Notes under the pieces: model-generated
Told to the model about the DNA's origin: nothing
The model's input: the letters and a program-made list of their open reading frames with translations, nothing else
Databases searched by the model: none
Assembly (NCBI GenBank): GCA_958299035.1
Contig: CATQJL010000305.1
Location: forward strand, 33,369,733-33,433,732
DNA: 64,000 nt
Origin: Cylicocyclus nassatus
Lineage: Eukaryota; Nematoda; Chromadorea; Rhabditida; Strongylidae
Reading direction: 5' to 3'
Shown here: in pieces, positions 47,824 through 59,299 of the stretch
Position numbering within the stretch: the stretch's first letter is position 1
Layout of the letters: every line of letters begins with the position of its first letter
Position numbers and translations under genes: made by a program

Positions 47824-48720
47824 AGGTTGTATAATAAATTCTGTCCCATTTTTTCTTTCGATTTTGTTTACAATTTTTTGCAAATCGTTTTGCAAAATAT
47901 AAATATGAATTTAAAAACTCTGAGTTTGCTCTACCAAAATCTTCACTTCATTTCCTATATCCTTTCAGTTCAAAATTTGGAAAGTCAAAGGGGAAAAAAT
48001 TTCATTTTCGACGACTAAAGTGGGTCGTCCTTTCTTCAAGCCGAATGCTTACAAAACTGCTCAAAAAATCTGCTGAGAGTAAGTAAAGAATGCTATAGCT
48101 TCTGCAGAGGTTTAAAAGTGCACGAAAGTTCCAAATAATTTTTCTTAAAAACCAAAAAGTTTTCTTTTTAAACTCTTTTCAAATGTTGACGTTGGGCATT
48201 CAGGACCGTCCTCCTGAGAAAGGACGGTAGACGGATAATCGTAGGACGGCATCTGGTTATAAAATTATCGATTTCATGAGCTGGTAACTCAAAAAATTGA
48301 TATTTGAGGCCACCAGCTCAGCTACGCGAGGCGACGAGCATCGCCACAGCAATTCTTGCTTTGCCGATTTCTGAAAAAATGACGTCAACGTCGGTAAAAG
48401 GAAGGGATTAAGCACAAACAGTGTGACATCAAAATCTAAGAGTTCAATAGGTTGTTTTGTTTGCTGTCAAGCTCGTTGAATGAGAATCACCAATGAAAAA
48501 CGGGAAAATTTGTGGAGGAAAAAGGTGTCGAAAATGATTTTTTTGCCTCCTCGGATTTTTTCTAGTAATGCCAACGATCGTTTTTAGAATCCTTTGAGTT
48601 GGTGGATGACGCATACGAATTTGCAGAGCAGACTTAGGGCTTTACACTTTATTTCAAATAAGGTAATTTTTATTGATAGAAAATTGAAGAAAAAATGGGA
48701 CGGGACTTATTACACAGCAT
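47824..48720. mobile_element. Mariner-type element remnant (about 900 bp)
   Basis: The left end AGGTTGTATAATAAATTCTG continues into TCCCATTTTTTCTT; the inverted right end ATGCTGTGTAATAAGTCCCG continues into the same TCCCATTTTTTCTT. It is shorter than an intact mariner (about 1.3 kb), and no catalytic DD34D frame was found. Confidence 0.5.
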
Positions 48721-49281
48721 AATATATTCCGGTAAAAGTACTGACATAATAAAAGTCCAACAAACTGCCCAACACTTCAACAAAATGAAAAAAGGAGATG
48801 GCTTGCAAAATGTATGCAAAACTTTCTCTCACTCTTCTTTTGTTCCAACTGTAATCAGAATAGGAATAGGTGAGGTGGTTCCTGCACTGCTCATATCAAC
48901 CTTTCCAAAAATAAAAATGTTACCAAAAATCGCAATACTGATGTCTTTCTGACATTAAATTGAGAAATGTTGGAATACATAATGTCCTTAACTCACACTT
49001 GACATACGTAGAGCTCTCAATTGCAACTATTTGAAAGCTACTTACGATTGACTCTGAGATTCCGCATAGGAAGTTTCAAAAGCTAATTCTTGTGCACTAA
49101 GTGCCAAACCAAGCTGCTCTAACAATAAGCAATAGCACAAAAAACAAAAATACACTATTGGCGATTGAACATGCCATATGAAAACACATAGGAATAAGCA
49201 CATACCATTCTAGAACTTTCAACTGAGTGCTAAACTCAGTTTGGAACATACAGACAACAATATGTCCAAATTTGTCTCTTA

Positions 49282-50671
49282 GGCTGGGTTCATACTGATT
49301 CCCATGTTCTGGAACTGTTCCCGCACAGTTCTCGCACTGTGCTGGAACTGTGCGGGAACAGCTCCAGAACTGTGCTGCATGCGGTGCAGCCGCCCCGCAC
49401 CGTTTTGAACGGCGGGAGTTGGGGAATTTTGACCGTTTCCAACGGTTTTTCTTTCAGATTTCTTTCATTTTGGCCTTATTCCTCCACCCCGCTTCCCATT
49501 TTGATCAGCAGAACTTCTATCTCGAAGCAGGGTTGAAGAATGAGCGCTTTTCTGTTCTGTGTATGCGACAAAACGTGTGTTCTTGTGCTCGTCCATTCTC
49601 TCTTCGCTATTTTTGCTCAAAACTACTTCATTTGTTTCAGGAAGCGGCTGCGTAGTTTCCATAGCTATCTGCCACGAATTAGGGAGTAGGGGCAATTTTC
49701 AAACTGCTTGAATTGGGACTTGTCTCTTGCTTTTGATGATTTTGGGCGTTCTCAGCCCCTTTCGTTTTTCCATACTGTTGCTTTTTCGTTCTTTCTTCTA
49801 CCCCGCTTCTCCTTGTGATGACAAAAGCTAACTTGAAGCGGGGTTGAGGATTGAACGCTGTTTTCGTCATGTATCCGGGAAGATGGATTTTCTTGCGCTC
49901 GTCCATCTTCTCTGCCATTTTTGTTCAGAACTTCTTCATGTGTTCTAGAGACCTATCTGAATTTCAATACAGATGCGAGATACGCAGAGACCTGCTAGAA
50001 CACATGAAGTAGGTCTGAGCAAAAATAGCGAAGAGAGAATGGACAAACGCACGATAGCCCATCTTCCCGGATACATGACGAAAACAGCGTTCAATCCTCA
50101 ACCCCGCTTCAAGTTAGCTTTTGTCATCACAAGGAGAAGCGGGGTAGAAGAAAGAACGAAAAAGCAACAGTATGGAAAAACGAAAGGGGCTGAGAACGCC
50201 CAAAATCATCAAAAGCAAGAGATAAGTCCCAATTCAAGCAGTTTGAGAATTGCTCCTACTCCCTAATTCGTGGCAGATGGCTATGGAAACTAGCAGCCGC
50301 TTCCTGGAAAAAATGAAATTGTCTTAAGCAAAAATCAAAACCAAAATCAAGAGAGAATGGACGAACACAAAAACACTCATTTTGTCGCATACGCAGAGCA
50401 GAAATGAGCTCATTCTTCAACCCTGCTTCGAGATAGAAGTTCTGCTGATGAAAATGGGAAGCGGGGTGGAGGAATAAGGCCAAAATGAGGGAAATCTGAT
50501 AGAAAAACCGTTGAGAACGGTCAAAATTTTCCAACTCCCGCCGTTCAAAACGGTGCGGGGCGGCTGCAGCGCATGCAGCACAGTTCTGGAACTGTTCCCG
50601 CACAGTTCCAGCACAGTGCGAGAACTGTGCGGGAACAGTTCCAGACCATGGGAATCACTATGAACCCAGCC
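49282..50671. mobile_element. 1.39-kb foldback element, TTA target duplication
   Basis: The ends GGCTGGGTTCATA are inverted and flanked by TTA on both sides (49279-49281, 50672-50674), which suggests the PIF/Harbinger type. Arms of about 660 bp (49282-49945 and 49998-50671) are highly similar; both translate to the same peptide (LELCGNSSRTVLHA). Each end also contains a nested palindrome of GAACTGTGCGGGAACAG type. It is non-coding but could form a very long RNA hairpin. Confidence 0.8.
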
Positions 50672-50848
50672 TTAACGAAAAGAATCTAAAGAACAAACTG
50701 TGAGAAACTGAAAGGAAACTTCTGAACATTAAAAAAATTCTGAACTCCTGAAAATGTAGTACATTCACGGACAGTATTTCTTTGATTTAAAAGGAAATAT
50801 CCACTTATACAAGGTGGGCAAGTGTCAAACTACCGAACTCCCAAATTT

Positions 50849-51595
50849 TCTATATATGTATATTAATATATATAAAATATAAAGTCTGTCAATATATAAA
50901 AACTATGTTCATTATGACCTTTATCTGAGTGGTTCGAGTGGGATCAATTCTGCACCCACACAATTTTGCCACGGTGTTTACCACAAAAGCGATAAACTGG
51001 GTCGTTCTACCGATCTAGTGATTTGTTTACTTACATCCAGGAAAATGAAAGTATATCATGGCTTATCAGATATTTTCCCGCAGCCATGAAAGCATAGCTT
51101 AGAGCTCATTTCTCCAAAGTGGCAGCAAGCGTTGTTTCACCAGCGACAAGTTGAAGAAAGGTGTTTGCTACTCAGAAGCATGGAGCTGGTCAGAAGAGGT
51201 AGGATGGAGTTACTAATATTTCAGCGAACTCTAAGCTGGCAGCTGGGATCGGTACGAGGGGATAAGCGAGCTTAGATTACAAATAAATTCCCAGCATAAT
51301 TTTCGGCTGCCTTCAACGTATTCATCCTTTTTCGCTACCAGTGAGCTGAAAGCTGAGATTGATGTATAGCGGTAGGCGAGATTGCTGACTAAGGATGTCA
51401 GCTTTTATCTGTTTTTACGATTTTGCAAATTTCGACTGGGAAAATGAAAGATGGACAAGAAAGATACTGTTGGTAAAGATGTCGGCTCAGTGCTTTTGGG
51501 AGCTGGGACAGGGAATCCCGACAAGCTGGTTGAAGGGGAGGGTGGACTACCGTGATTTACTAACAACGACCGAGCGAAGCCGTGATATCAGCTAG
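50849..51595 (+). mobile_element. Helitron-like non-autonomous element
   Basis: It starts TC followed by TATATATGTATATT and a GTCTGTC word. It ends GCGAAGCCGTGATATCAGCTAG followed by T, matching the GC-rich hairpin plus CAGCTAG-T ending of the array at 30071-30923. Internal sequence is different or strongly diverged. The start is the least certain part. Confidence 0.4.
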
Positions 51596-52005
51596 TGTGA
51601 GAGATTCCTAGTTCATGTATGCCGAAAGTTCGTACAAATGAACTAATCTCAAAACTCCCTTTGCTCTTTGGTAAAATCCAAAATTTTGCAAGTTGACCTC
51701 CGAACGGAAAGTGCGCATCAATCAAATGGTACAGGGACTGGTAGTGTTCAAAAGAAAGCTTGACAAGAAAATGTCGAACAAGCCAAATTTTTCTTTGTAC
51801 TTTTCTCAATTCTTGGGAGCTTACTCTGTCTTGCTAGCTTTCATGCATAAGTCTTTGACTTAAGCAAATTGGCCGAAGTTGACCTTCACTACTTTTGTGT
51901 GTAGAATAAGTTTCTTTGTGAGGGGCCTAACTAATTTTTTAGAGTGAAGCTTGTCAGAACGGTTCAAAATATCAACCGTAGAAATTCTGATTCAAATAAA
52001 CTTAA

Positions 52006-52354
52006 AGGCACCGTCCACCCTAAGTTGAAGGTGTTGAGCTTTTGGCTGCATATGATAGTAAGGCCCCTATCATTCCGATGCCCAAGTCGCAACAAATGCC
52101 GCTTTAGAAGCAAGAAAATCGCTTCGGAATAGCAAAGATGCACGAGGACCCCCATCCACCCCCGCCCTCCCCCATGCCCGCCCATTTGTGCGCGCCCATC
52201 CAATCACCGTTCCTGAAAGCTGGTCTTTGGGTTCTCCGAAACGGGAATTGTCGGGATTTTCACACATTCTCGACTTCATATTCGGAATCAGTGGCATGAG
52301 AAGGCCCTAAAACGACAAAAACCTGGAAGTCGAAAATCTGGGTGGACGGTGCCT
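52006..52354. mobile_element. TTAA-flanked MITE 1
   Basis: Ends AGGCACCGTCCACCC (inverted at the right as GGGTGGACGGTGCCT), flanked by TTAA at 52002-52005 and 52355-52358. A TTAA target duplication suggests the piggyBac type. No gene inside. Confidence 0.7.
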
Positions 52355-52358
52355 TTAA

Positions 52359-52699
52359 AGGCAGTGGTTCGGCAAAACTCAACAACTCAAAACTTCAACG
52401 CGGTAGGCTTCTTATCGCCCAAGTATGAAAACAGTGCAATCCCGGTTGCACGGCATGCCTTCCCTGCCGAGAAAATTGCTCTCAAACTTACACGCGCAGG
52501 CCAATCTTACCGCGTCCGGACGAGTTGGAAATTTCCTTCTCACCATGGAGGCTGCCCGTCGCAATGCTATAACCATTGGGTCCTCGGTAACGATGGGCAT
52601 TAAACGCTCGTCTCAAAAGTGGACTTTCGGGATCAGCATGTTGGATAATTCCAGGTAAGCGAAAATTTGGCTATGTTGAGATTTGCCGATCCACTGCCT
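52359..52699. mobile_element. TTAA-flanked MITE 2, abutting MITE 1
   Basis: Ends AGGCAGTGGTTCGGC and, inverted, AGGCAGTGGATCGGC, flanked by TTAA at 52355-52358 and 52700-52703. The left TTAA is shared with the element at 52006-52354, so one element inserted at the other's target site. Confidence 0.7.
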
Positions 52700-52739
52700 T
52701 TAAGTATGATTTTTCGCATGGAACACTCATATATGTGAA

Positions 52740-55630
52740 TGCCTTTCTCTCAGCGCAAAATATGCATGTCGGCTAAACTCCGAATGCAATCAAAAAATGT
52801 TGTCGCGGCTTGCAATCGACTGCTCCTTGTGACATATGGCCGAGAGCATAGAGTTGCCCCGCAGTTCGGTCGTGAGCACGGCCGTGGCGCACGTCGGCTA
52901 GCATGTTCGCTTTATGACCTCTACGCAGACAGCCAGCCTCAGCTATACATAGCGCACGCGCGCGCCATTGTGGCTTTTCTTTCTTCCTTCTTATTATTCT
53001 TGCTTGTGTCGCTTGTATTGATCGGTTTGACTTTTACGATATCTACGGCGTAATGCCTGCGTCCCCGCGCCTTGCGCGGTATGGTTTGACTATGCTATGG
53101 TTGATGAAAGCGCAAGGATAGAACTTTCGGACGTTGAACATCTGGGAGTGCATGGAGATGCAGAACATGTGGCGGAGCTTGGTTCGAAGTTGTTAGTTAA
53201 CACCTGCGAGGTCGGTGTCAGTCGCACCGTCGCTACTGTCTTGGTGACATACGCGCCTACCTTTTAGCTTCAAATCGGAAGAATGTGAGAGTGTACTGAG
53301 GAGAAAGGGTGTATGTGAGCCAGAGTTCCGGTAGCCCGGGGTTGAGCTCAACTCTCCCCTGGTATGTTTTCTGTATTTGTGTTTTGTATCGTGTTTGATT
53401 CAGTAAATTTGTAAGTATTTATGCTTGTGTTTTTGGGTAGGCATGACGGTGCGGACGTTGAGTTCATCCGTATTCGCGAAAGTCCTTTGGGTGGGAACTC
53501 TGGCGCAGGACAGACGAGCACTCTCGAGAGGGACGCAGAACCTACCGAGCTGCAACAAATGTTAGCTATCTTAACTTCGACGACGACCACCCTTCCTCAT
53601 AACTGCGACACTAAACAGAGCTGAGCCGGAAATGGCGAACAGACCGAAGAAATCACTTTTGTAAAATCCAAGAAGACTTTTTGTGGTCTTATTTCAAAAA
53701 TTGACTTGTATGTATTAAGTTGTGTCACGCGTGCTTATCCTCGAAATCTTTTTGGAACTTTCACTTACTTACCCAGTGCAACTTGAACCTTGCTACGGGC
53801 TCTTGTTGATTATATCAGAACGTACGGGACGTATAGATAGCACTCCCAAGAAAGATAATCATGTGCATTATTAAACCCATTCTATTGCGCTTTTGAAAAC
53901 AAACGGAATACTACAAAGGCAACTTCTGAATTTGGAAGTGCGGAATAATAATGCTGCACGGTTTAATACTGAATTAAGGATTGTGCCAGACTGCGCGACG
54001 TACGCAACGTACGCGGCGTATATGTACACTGCATGAAGATATTGGGAGTTCGCCTCGTACATCACTCATGCCGCTTGCCCCGCGCACGGCCCGATCGGCT
54101 TTGAAACTATTTCTGCGAATTTTAGAACGCGTGCAGCTTCGCGCATCCGTTCTCGATAATTAGCGGCTGATGGCAATTTGAACGAGGACGATAGACGATT
54201 TTGAGAACTGAGAAAACTGTTTATAAGCCCCTCCAAAATTTTTTTCTCAAAATTCTGAAGTTTGGAGGCTAAATTTTGATATCCCGTAAGGAAAATAAAC
54301 AATAATGTCGGCATAACTGGTTAGTTTGTTGGTTGTGGTGTCAAACTTCTCGTAATTTTATTAATGAGAGGTGGAAAATATAGAAGGAAAAAAGAAAACA
54401 TTTTGTGGTTCCTCCTTCCAGCTGAACTTTGAAGAAGATTTCAAGCCATTTAACTCCATATTTTGCCCAAAAAAGCAAACCTATTGTATTGGATAGTCGT
54501 GTGGGCTTCAGCAACATAGTCAGACATCAAAGCAGCTTTGAGGCTAGAGATCTATCTAACCGCCGTATTCAATACGTTAAAATCCTTTGAACGAATTGAA
54601 AACAATCTTCGCAAACAACTTCATAAACAACCACTCACATGGAAAATTTGACGAATTATGCGATCTTTGAAGCAATATTTATGAGAAAGTGATTTCGTAA
54701 GCCGTAACTCGGGGACTGTTATAGACTGGGGCCTGAGACATGCACCGTTCAATAACTTTGTTCCTAGCGACTTTGACTTTCCCGTGAAGACAGGCAGGCA
54801 GATTTTTGAAAGATATGCGAAAAGTGCAGGCTACTACGAGATTTCGAGCCCTAACTGCAGCTCCCTCACTATATCTCTAAAAAACCCTGTACTCCACAAA
54901 AACCACGACTTTCCTAAACAACGTGTTTAAACCTCTATGAGCTGGGTTTCCTTTTGATCCAAATCATCGGTATTTAGTCCACAACCCATCGGCAAGCTTC
55001 AGAGCGTAAAACGAGAAAAAAATCAAATAATCCAAACATCCTGAAAAAGTTTTTCATAGAGGTTATCTGGCTGATTGCGAAAATCACATCGGCTTAGCAG
55101 GAGAGCTCCATATTTTAGGGTTATGTTGAGTATAGTTTGGAACGACTTGACATCAAGAATTCACTAGCTCTCCATTACTTTTATAGAGGAATGTCTAGTT
55201 GCTTTCTAGCTCTTAATAATCTATGAGATAGTTAGTTTGTTTTGAGAATGTAAAAGTTAGTTTGTCTTGAGAATGTAAATGGCGCGTGCTAACCTCGCTA
55301 ACTGGCAAATTCTTGACGAACATCATAAATAGTGTGAAAAAGCGTTGTATGCGTACCTTTGGGTGGCTAATCAAACTTGCACTAAACAGGGTATTCCAAA
55401 GGCTTCAAGCCTGTATTCTCTCACAATCAGATAAAATTTGAGAGCAGCAATATAGAAGGGATCCGTACACAGATTATGCATAATTTGAAACAAAAGTGTG
55501 AATTTATAATTCAAGATATCTTGCACCAAACTTCAGACAAGCCACCCCTTCAAGAAAACAGTAATTATGGTATACCTGGCTTGATTTTGATCGATTTAAT
55601 GAAATATGCAAAATTCATGGCTAGAATCAG
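52740..55630. other. No gene recognised; GC-rich fragment at 53040-53640
   Basis: The 53.0-53.65 kb stretch is GC-richer than its flanks and has an open segment (GGNSGAGQTSTLERDAEP, then ELQQMLAIL) with the flavour of a retroelement gag fragment. No catalytic domain confirms this. A copy of the GC hairpin family lies at 53985-54035. The rest looks like ordinary AT-rich intergenic DNA. Confidence 0.4.
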
Positions 55631-55880
55631 AGAGTTAGCCCGTATGCATGTACATCCTTGCAGAGAAGGGGAGGGGATTTGAGAGGGGACGCGTCATATC
55701 TCGCTATTCTAAAGGTCTTCTTTATACTTTTTTTTCTATCTATGTTATGAAGGTTCTCAAACCCTCTTACTTGAGCAGAGTAGTAGAAAGAACATTGCTA
55801 TATAAGCTGAGATTTTCACTATGTCGTGTGATCCCTTGTGGATCCCCTTGGGATTACCTCACATTTACAAAGTCAATTAA

Positions 55881-56271
55881 AGGGAGCGTCCACCCAGAAT
55901 TTGGCCCCCCATGTTTTCGTCATTCTGGGCCTTTCCGTGGCCCTGATTACAGTTCCGAACTTCAAACTCTCTAAAAATTCACAAAAAACCCAATTCCTGG
56001 GGACCCTGTTTTGAGGGCGCGGACGAGTTTTGTCGCTCGTCCTCGTCGGCATGCCAGCGGGGAGGAGCTGCAACTGCATGGGTGCAGCTTCTGCTCACTG
56101 CCATGTCAGTACGTGTCGAGGGGCAGACTCTAACTGAGAGCCAGGGACTTCCAGGCCCCTTATCTCCATTTAGAGAAAACGTTGGAAGACCGGACCAACG
56201 CAGATGCCCTCTGGACCTACATTCAGGATCGACACAATCGGAGGGGGTTAGGTTTAGCCTGGACACTGCCT
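55881..56271. mobile_element. TTAA-flanked MITE nested in the 55.6-57.0 kb element
   Basis: The left end AGGGAGCGTCCACCCAG and inverted right end AGGCAGTGTCCAGGCTAAAC are related. TTAA is present at 55877-55880 and 56272-56275. It belongs with the elements at 52.0-52.7 kb. Confidence 0.65.
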
Positions 56272-56290
56272 TTAAAGGGCCTACCAACAT

Positions 56291-56484
56291 AGTGTCGCTT
56301 ACATCAGTATCTCCACTCCCGCGCTGGACTCTGCGTCTCTTCCGCGAACATGCTATCTAATCACTTCCATTCAATTAAAGCTCCGCCTTTCCCAAGCTCG
56401 CCCTGGGAAAGTAATCAGAGAGCATGTTCGCGGAAGAGATGCAGAGTCCAGCGCGGGAGTGGAGATGCTGGAGCAAGCGACACT
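56291..56484. repeat. Palindromic element nested in the 55.6-57.0 kb element
   Basis: AGTGTCGCTTACATCAG... and the inverted AGTGTCGCTTGCTCCAG... share CTCCACTCCCGCGCTGGACT and CTCTTCCGCGAACATGCT. Arms are about 85 bp. It directly follows the TTAA-flanked MITE. Confidence 0.75.
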
Positions 56485-57289
56485 GCATTTGTTAAACCCT
56501 GTATCTTCTTATAACTTGATGAAAATGCTGTGAAATTATACCGTATATATATTATGGGCATTACTAGACATATTTGAAGTGAAAATTAGCGAAATCTCAG
56601 AATATCGAAATTTTCGAGGAACCGCTGTTTGCGAGCTGAGGTTCATCGAAGATTTTGATGTTTTAAGAATTCGCTAGTTTTTACTCTAAATACGTTTAGC
56701 AACGCTATAGTATGTCTTCGGGAGTTTCTAGGAAGATAAGTGACTTTGAAAACAAGCGATGATTCCCTGGGGATCCCCTGGGGATGCGCAGAGGATAACA
56801 TGACATTGTAAATCTCAAAATGTATAGCAATGTTCTGTCTATCACACTCAAGGGTATGAAGGCTATCTTTACAGCACGGTATGAGGACCTTCATAACATA
56901 GATAAAAAGGAAGGGTAAAGACACCTAAGGTAGATATACGCATCCCCTCTCAGATCCCCTCCCTCTTCAGCGGGGATGTACGTGCATACGGGCCTTAGAC
57001 TGATTTGTTGTGAGTTTCCACTTCTGCAGCTTTTCGTTTTTGGAAACTTTTTCTTGTTAGTGGGAGGTCACCACTATCTAGAACTTGTAATTTGATCCTG
57101 CAGTAACGAACAGAACGCACTTCAACACTGCGAATACAAAGTGAAGCTAGCTTTACAATGAGAACTTGAAGATTTACGAAAACATTGAGAAACGGGTACC
57201 CTAATTTCACGCATATAAGAAGCGGGGAATTTCCTTCCAAAATCGACCAGCCCAGACAAGACAAAGGACTTTACAACCGAAGGACCTTA

Positions 57290-57425
57290 TAACGTGCTGT
57301 ATGTTGCTTGAGAGAATCGTGCGATGTAAGGATTTCTTTTCGGAATCCAGTGAAGCGGCTGAGCGGCTCGCTTGAAAATTCGAAAAGTGCGCCTAATACG
57401 CGTGAAATCAGGGTATATATGTCCA
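57290..57425. repeat. Dispersed repeat, copy B
   Basis: GAGAGAATCGTGCGATGTAAGG and CAGTGAAGCGGCTGAGCGGC match copy A at 43200-43570, without its 200-bp central insert. Confidence 0.45.
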
Positions 57426-58611
57426 AGCAGTGGTTACGCTCAGAATGGCTCGATCTCAAACGTTGTACTTTCAACTTCACAAACAATTGCTTTTTTACAA
57501 GCGGAAGCTGAGAACGCATGACGCAATGTTGAACACTATCTAAATCCACCCAAAAGTCACCCAAAAGTCACTAGTCTTTGTTATTGGTGATGACTCGGAA
57601 GCTGGACAGTTTCAACTACTTTTTCCATCTTCATTACGTTCTTTACATCGCAAATTTTTTGTATAAGTACATCTCAGTGTGAGACATTCGCAACATTACT
57701 ACCTATCGTCCTAACCAAAGGAAAATGGTCACTGTATATTATGTTTTTTGAGCACTAAGAGTCAGTTTGCTGCATGTACGGATACTTCAAATGAAAATCG
57801 TAAGATCGAGTCATCGAATAATAAAGGGCTTTCATAAATATTGCGTAAGCCGGTGACGGATAAGCTCCGACCTCATCAGGTTGCAACGCCTCATCCCCAC
57901 TGAACTCGGCTGAACCCAAAAAGTTGATGAAACAGTACGTCGGCTGTACAGGTAATGTGCATGTTAGAAAAAAAGTTTGCGCCGAGAAATTTGGCTCTAC
58001 CGCATTTGTCATCCTCCGCAGTTGAGCTGAACACCAATACATTAATAGCCAACTCAACTCCAGGTCGAGAAGGAGAACGCATAAAAATTAAAAAATCATT
58101 GCTCGTAGCCATCCCAAAATCTTTCTTTCAGTGAGGGAAACAGTGAGATTTGGTTATGTACAATCTATTGTCAACAAAGAATTTTCATGGAAAGTGCTGG
58201 ATCACTACAAAGAAGTTTTTGAAGAGCTGCTCATCACGTAGGTAACATAGTAAATCAAGATCACCACTACCGAACAGGACTCGGCACGCGTTGGTTTGAA
58301 ACAATTTCGAAAACGAAGATCCTTTGACATCAAAATCAGAAGGAAAACCCTTGTTTAATCAACATAACTACACAAAAGCAAAAAACATATTTTGAGGTAT
58401 TTTGAGACTTTTGGTGTTCAGTATGTCGGGAAGTACCTAGGCCAACGTTTGAGCAGATCTGTAGCCTACGACAATTTGGCGGTGCAACTGTCGCCACATA
58501 GTTCAAAGGATGCTCTGACATGCATGGAGCGCGTTATTTGTCAATCGCATATTTATGCTATTTATGGTTCAGAGGAGGAGGAAATGGTTTGATTCTCTTG
58601 CTTCACTATCT

Positions 58612-59026
58612 TCCATATAAAACCGAATGTCTGTTTGTACGTATTGTATGCCTCTCGGTGTTGTGTGTTGTGTTGTGTTTTGTGTATTGTGTGTTGTGTG
58701 TACGTATGTTTCGAATAGAAAATTTTGTCTCTGAACCGATTTAGACCAAACTTGGCACACATACATTCGGGGCGGGGCGGGTGTCGTGGGCTACTTTTCG
58801 TTATCGATCGACATCGAATTTACTGATTCTCTACAAACTTTGAGCTACAGGGCTGGGAGTTGGCACGGGGGGGGGGAGGGATAAGTGAGCATGCTGATTA
58901 CTAACACAGCGGGAATAGGGATTTGGCATGTAGACGTGGGCACGGGGAATGGTTGTACAAAAATAAGGATGAGAGCTTTATCACAGTGTTATGACAGGGC
59001 CGGGCGGAGCCGGGTAAGCCAGCTAG
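58612..59026 (+). mobile_element. Helitron-like unit, diverged copy with insertions
   Basis: It shares, in order, ACCGAATGTCTGTTTGT, GTACGTATGTTTCGAATAG, CTGAACCGATTTAG, GGGCTACTTTTCGTTATCGA and AGCCGGGTAAGCCAGCTAG with the 30.1-30.9 kb units. It is longer because of a TGTGTTG-type expansion near 58660-58700 and an insert near 58890-58980. It ends CTAG followed by T. Confidence 0.65.
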
Positions 59027-59299
59027 TATGATAAATTTCAGAGCATTCGGGGCGGTATTTATCAATCTCCTATATAGGAAGGGGTTTCCGTACAGGTAAC
59101 AGCCCGTACAGACGCGGGCACTGGCGCCCGCGATACTCAGAGCCAAGCTGGTGGTCGGTCTCCTGTCTATCGGAGAATATAATCCGATCTGGCAAGTTTG
59201 GCCATGTCGGACACGGCAGTCGGGCAGCGGAGCCCGACCTGTCGGGTTATCCCAGACCATCTGTGCATAGCTTGCTTCCAAACTTTAGAAACTGAGCTT

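Larger units (their letters stand above)
55632..56999. mobile_element. TIR element with about 250-bp ends, carrying two nested elements
   Basis: Left AGCCCGTATGCATGTACATCC and the inverted right GGCCCGTATGCACGTACATC continue into GGGGAGGGGAT...GAGAGGGGA on both sides, and further to TATCTATGTTATGAAGG. Inside are a TTAA-flanked MITE (55881-56271) and a palindrome (56291-56484). Confidence 0.65.

Noticed and set aside
49339..50614. Mirror-image open frames in both strands as paired genes
   Set aside because: Both are readings of the two arms of one foldback transposon.
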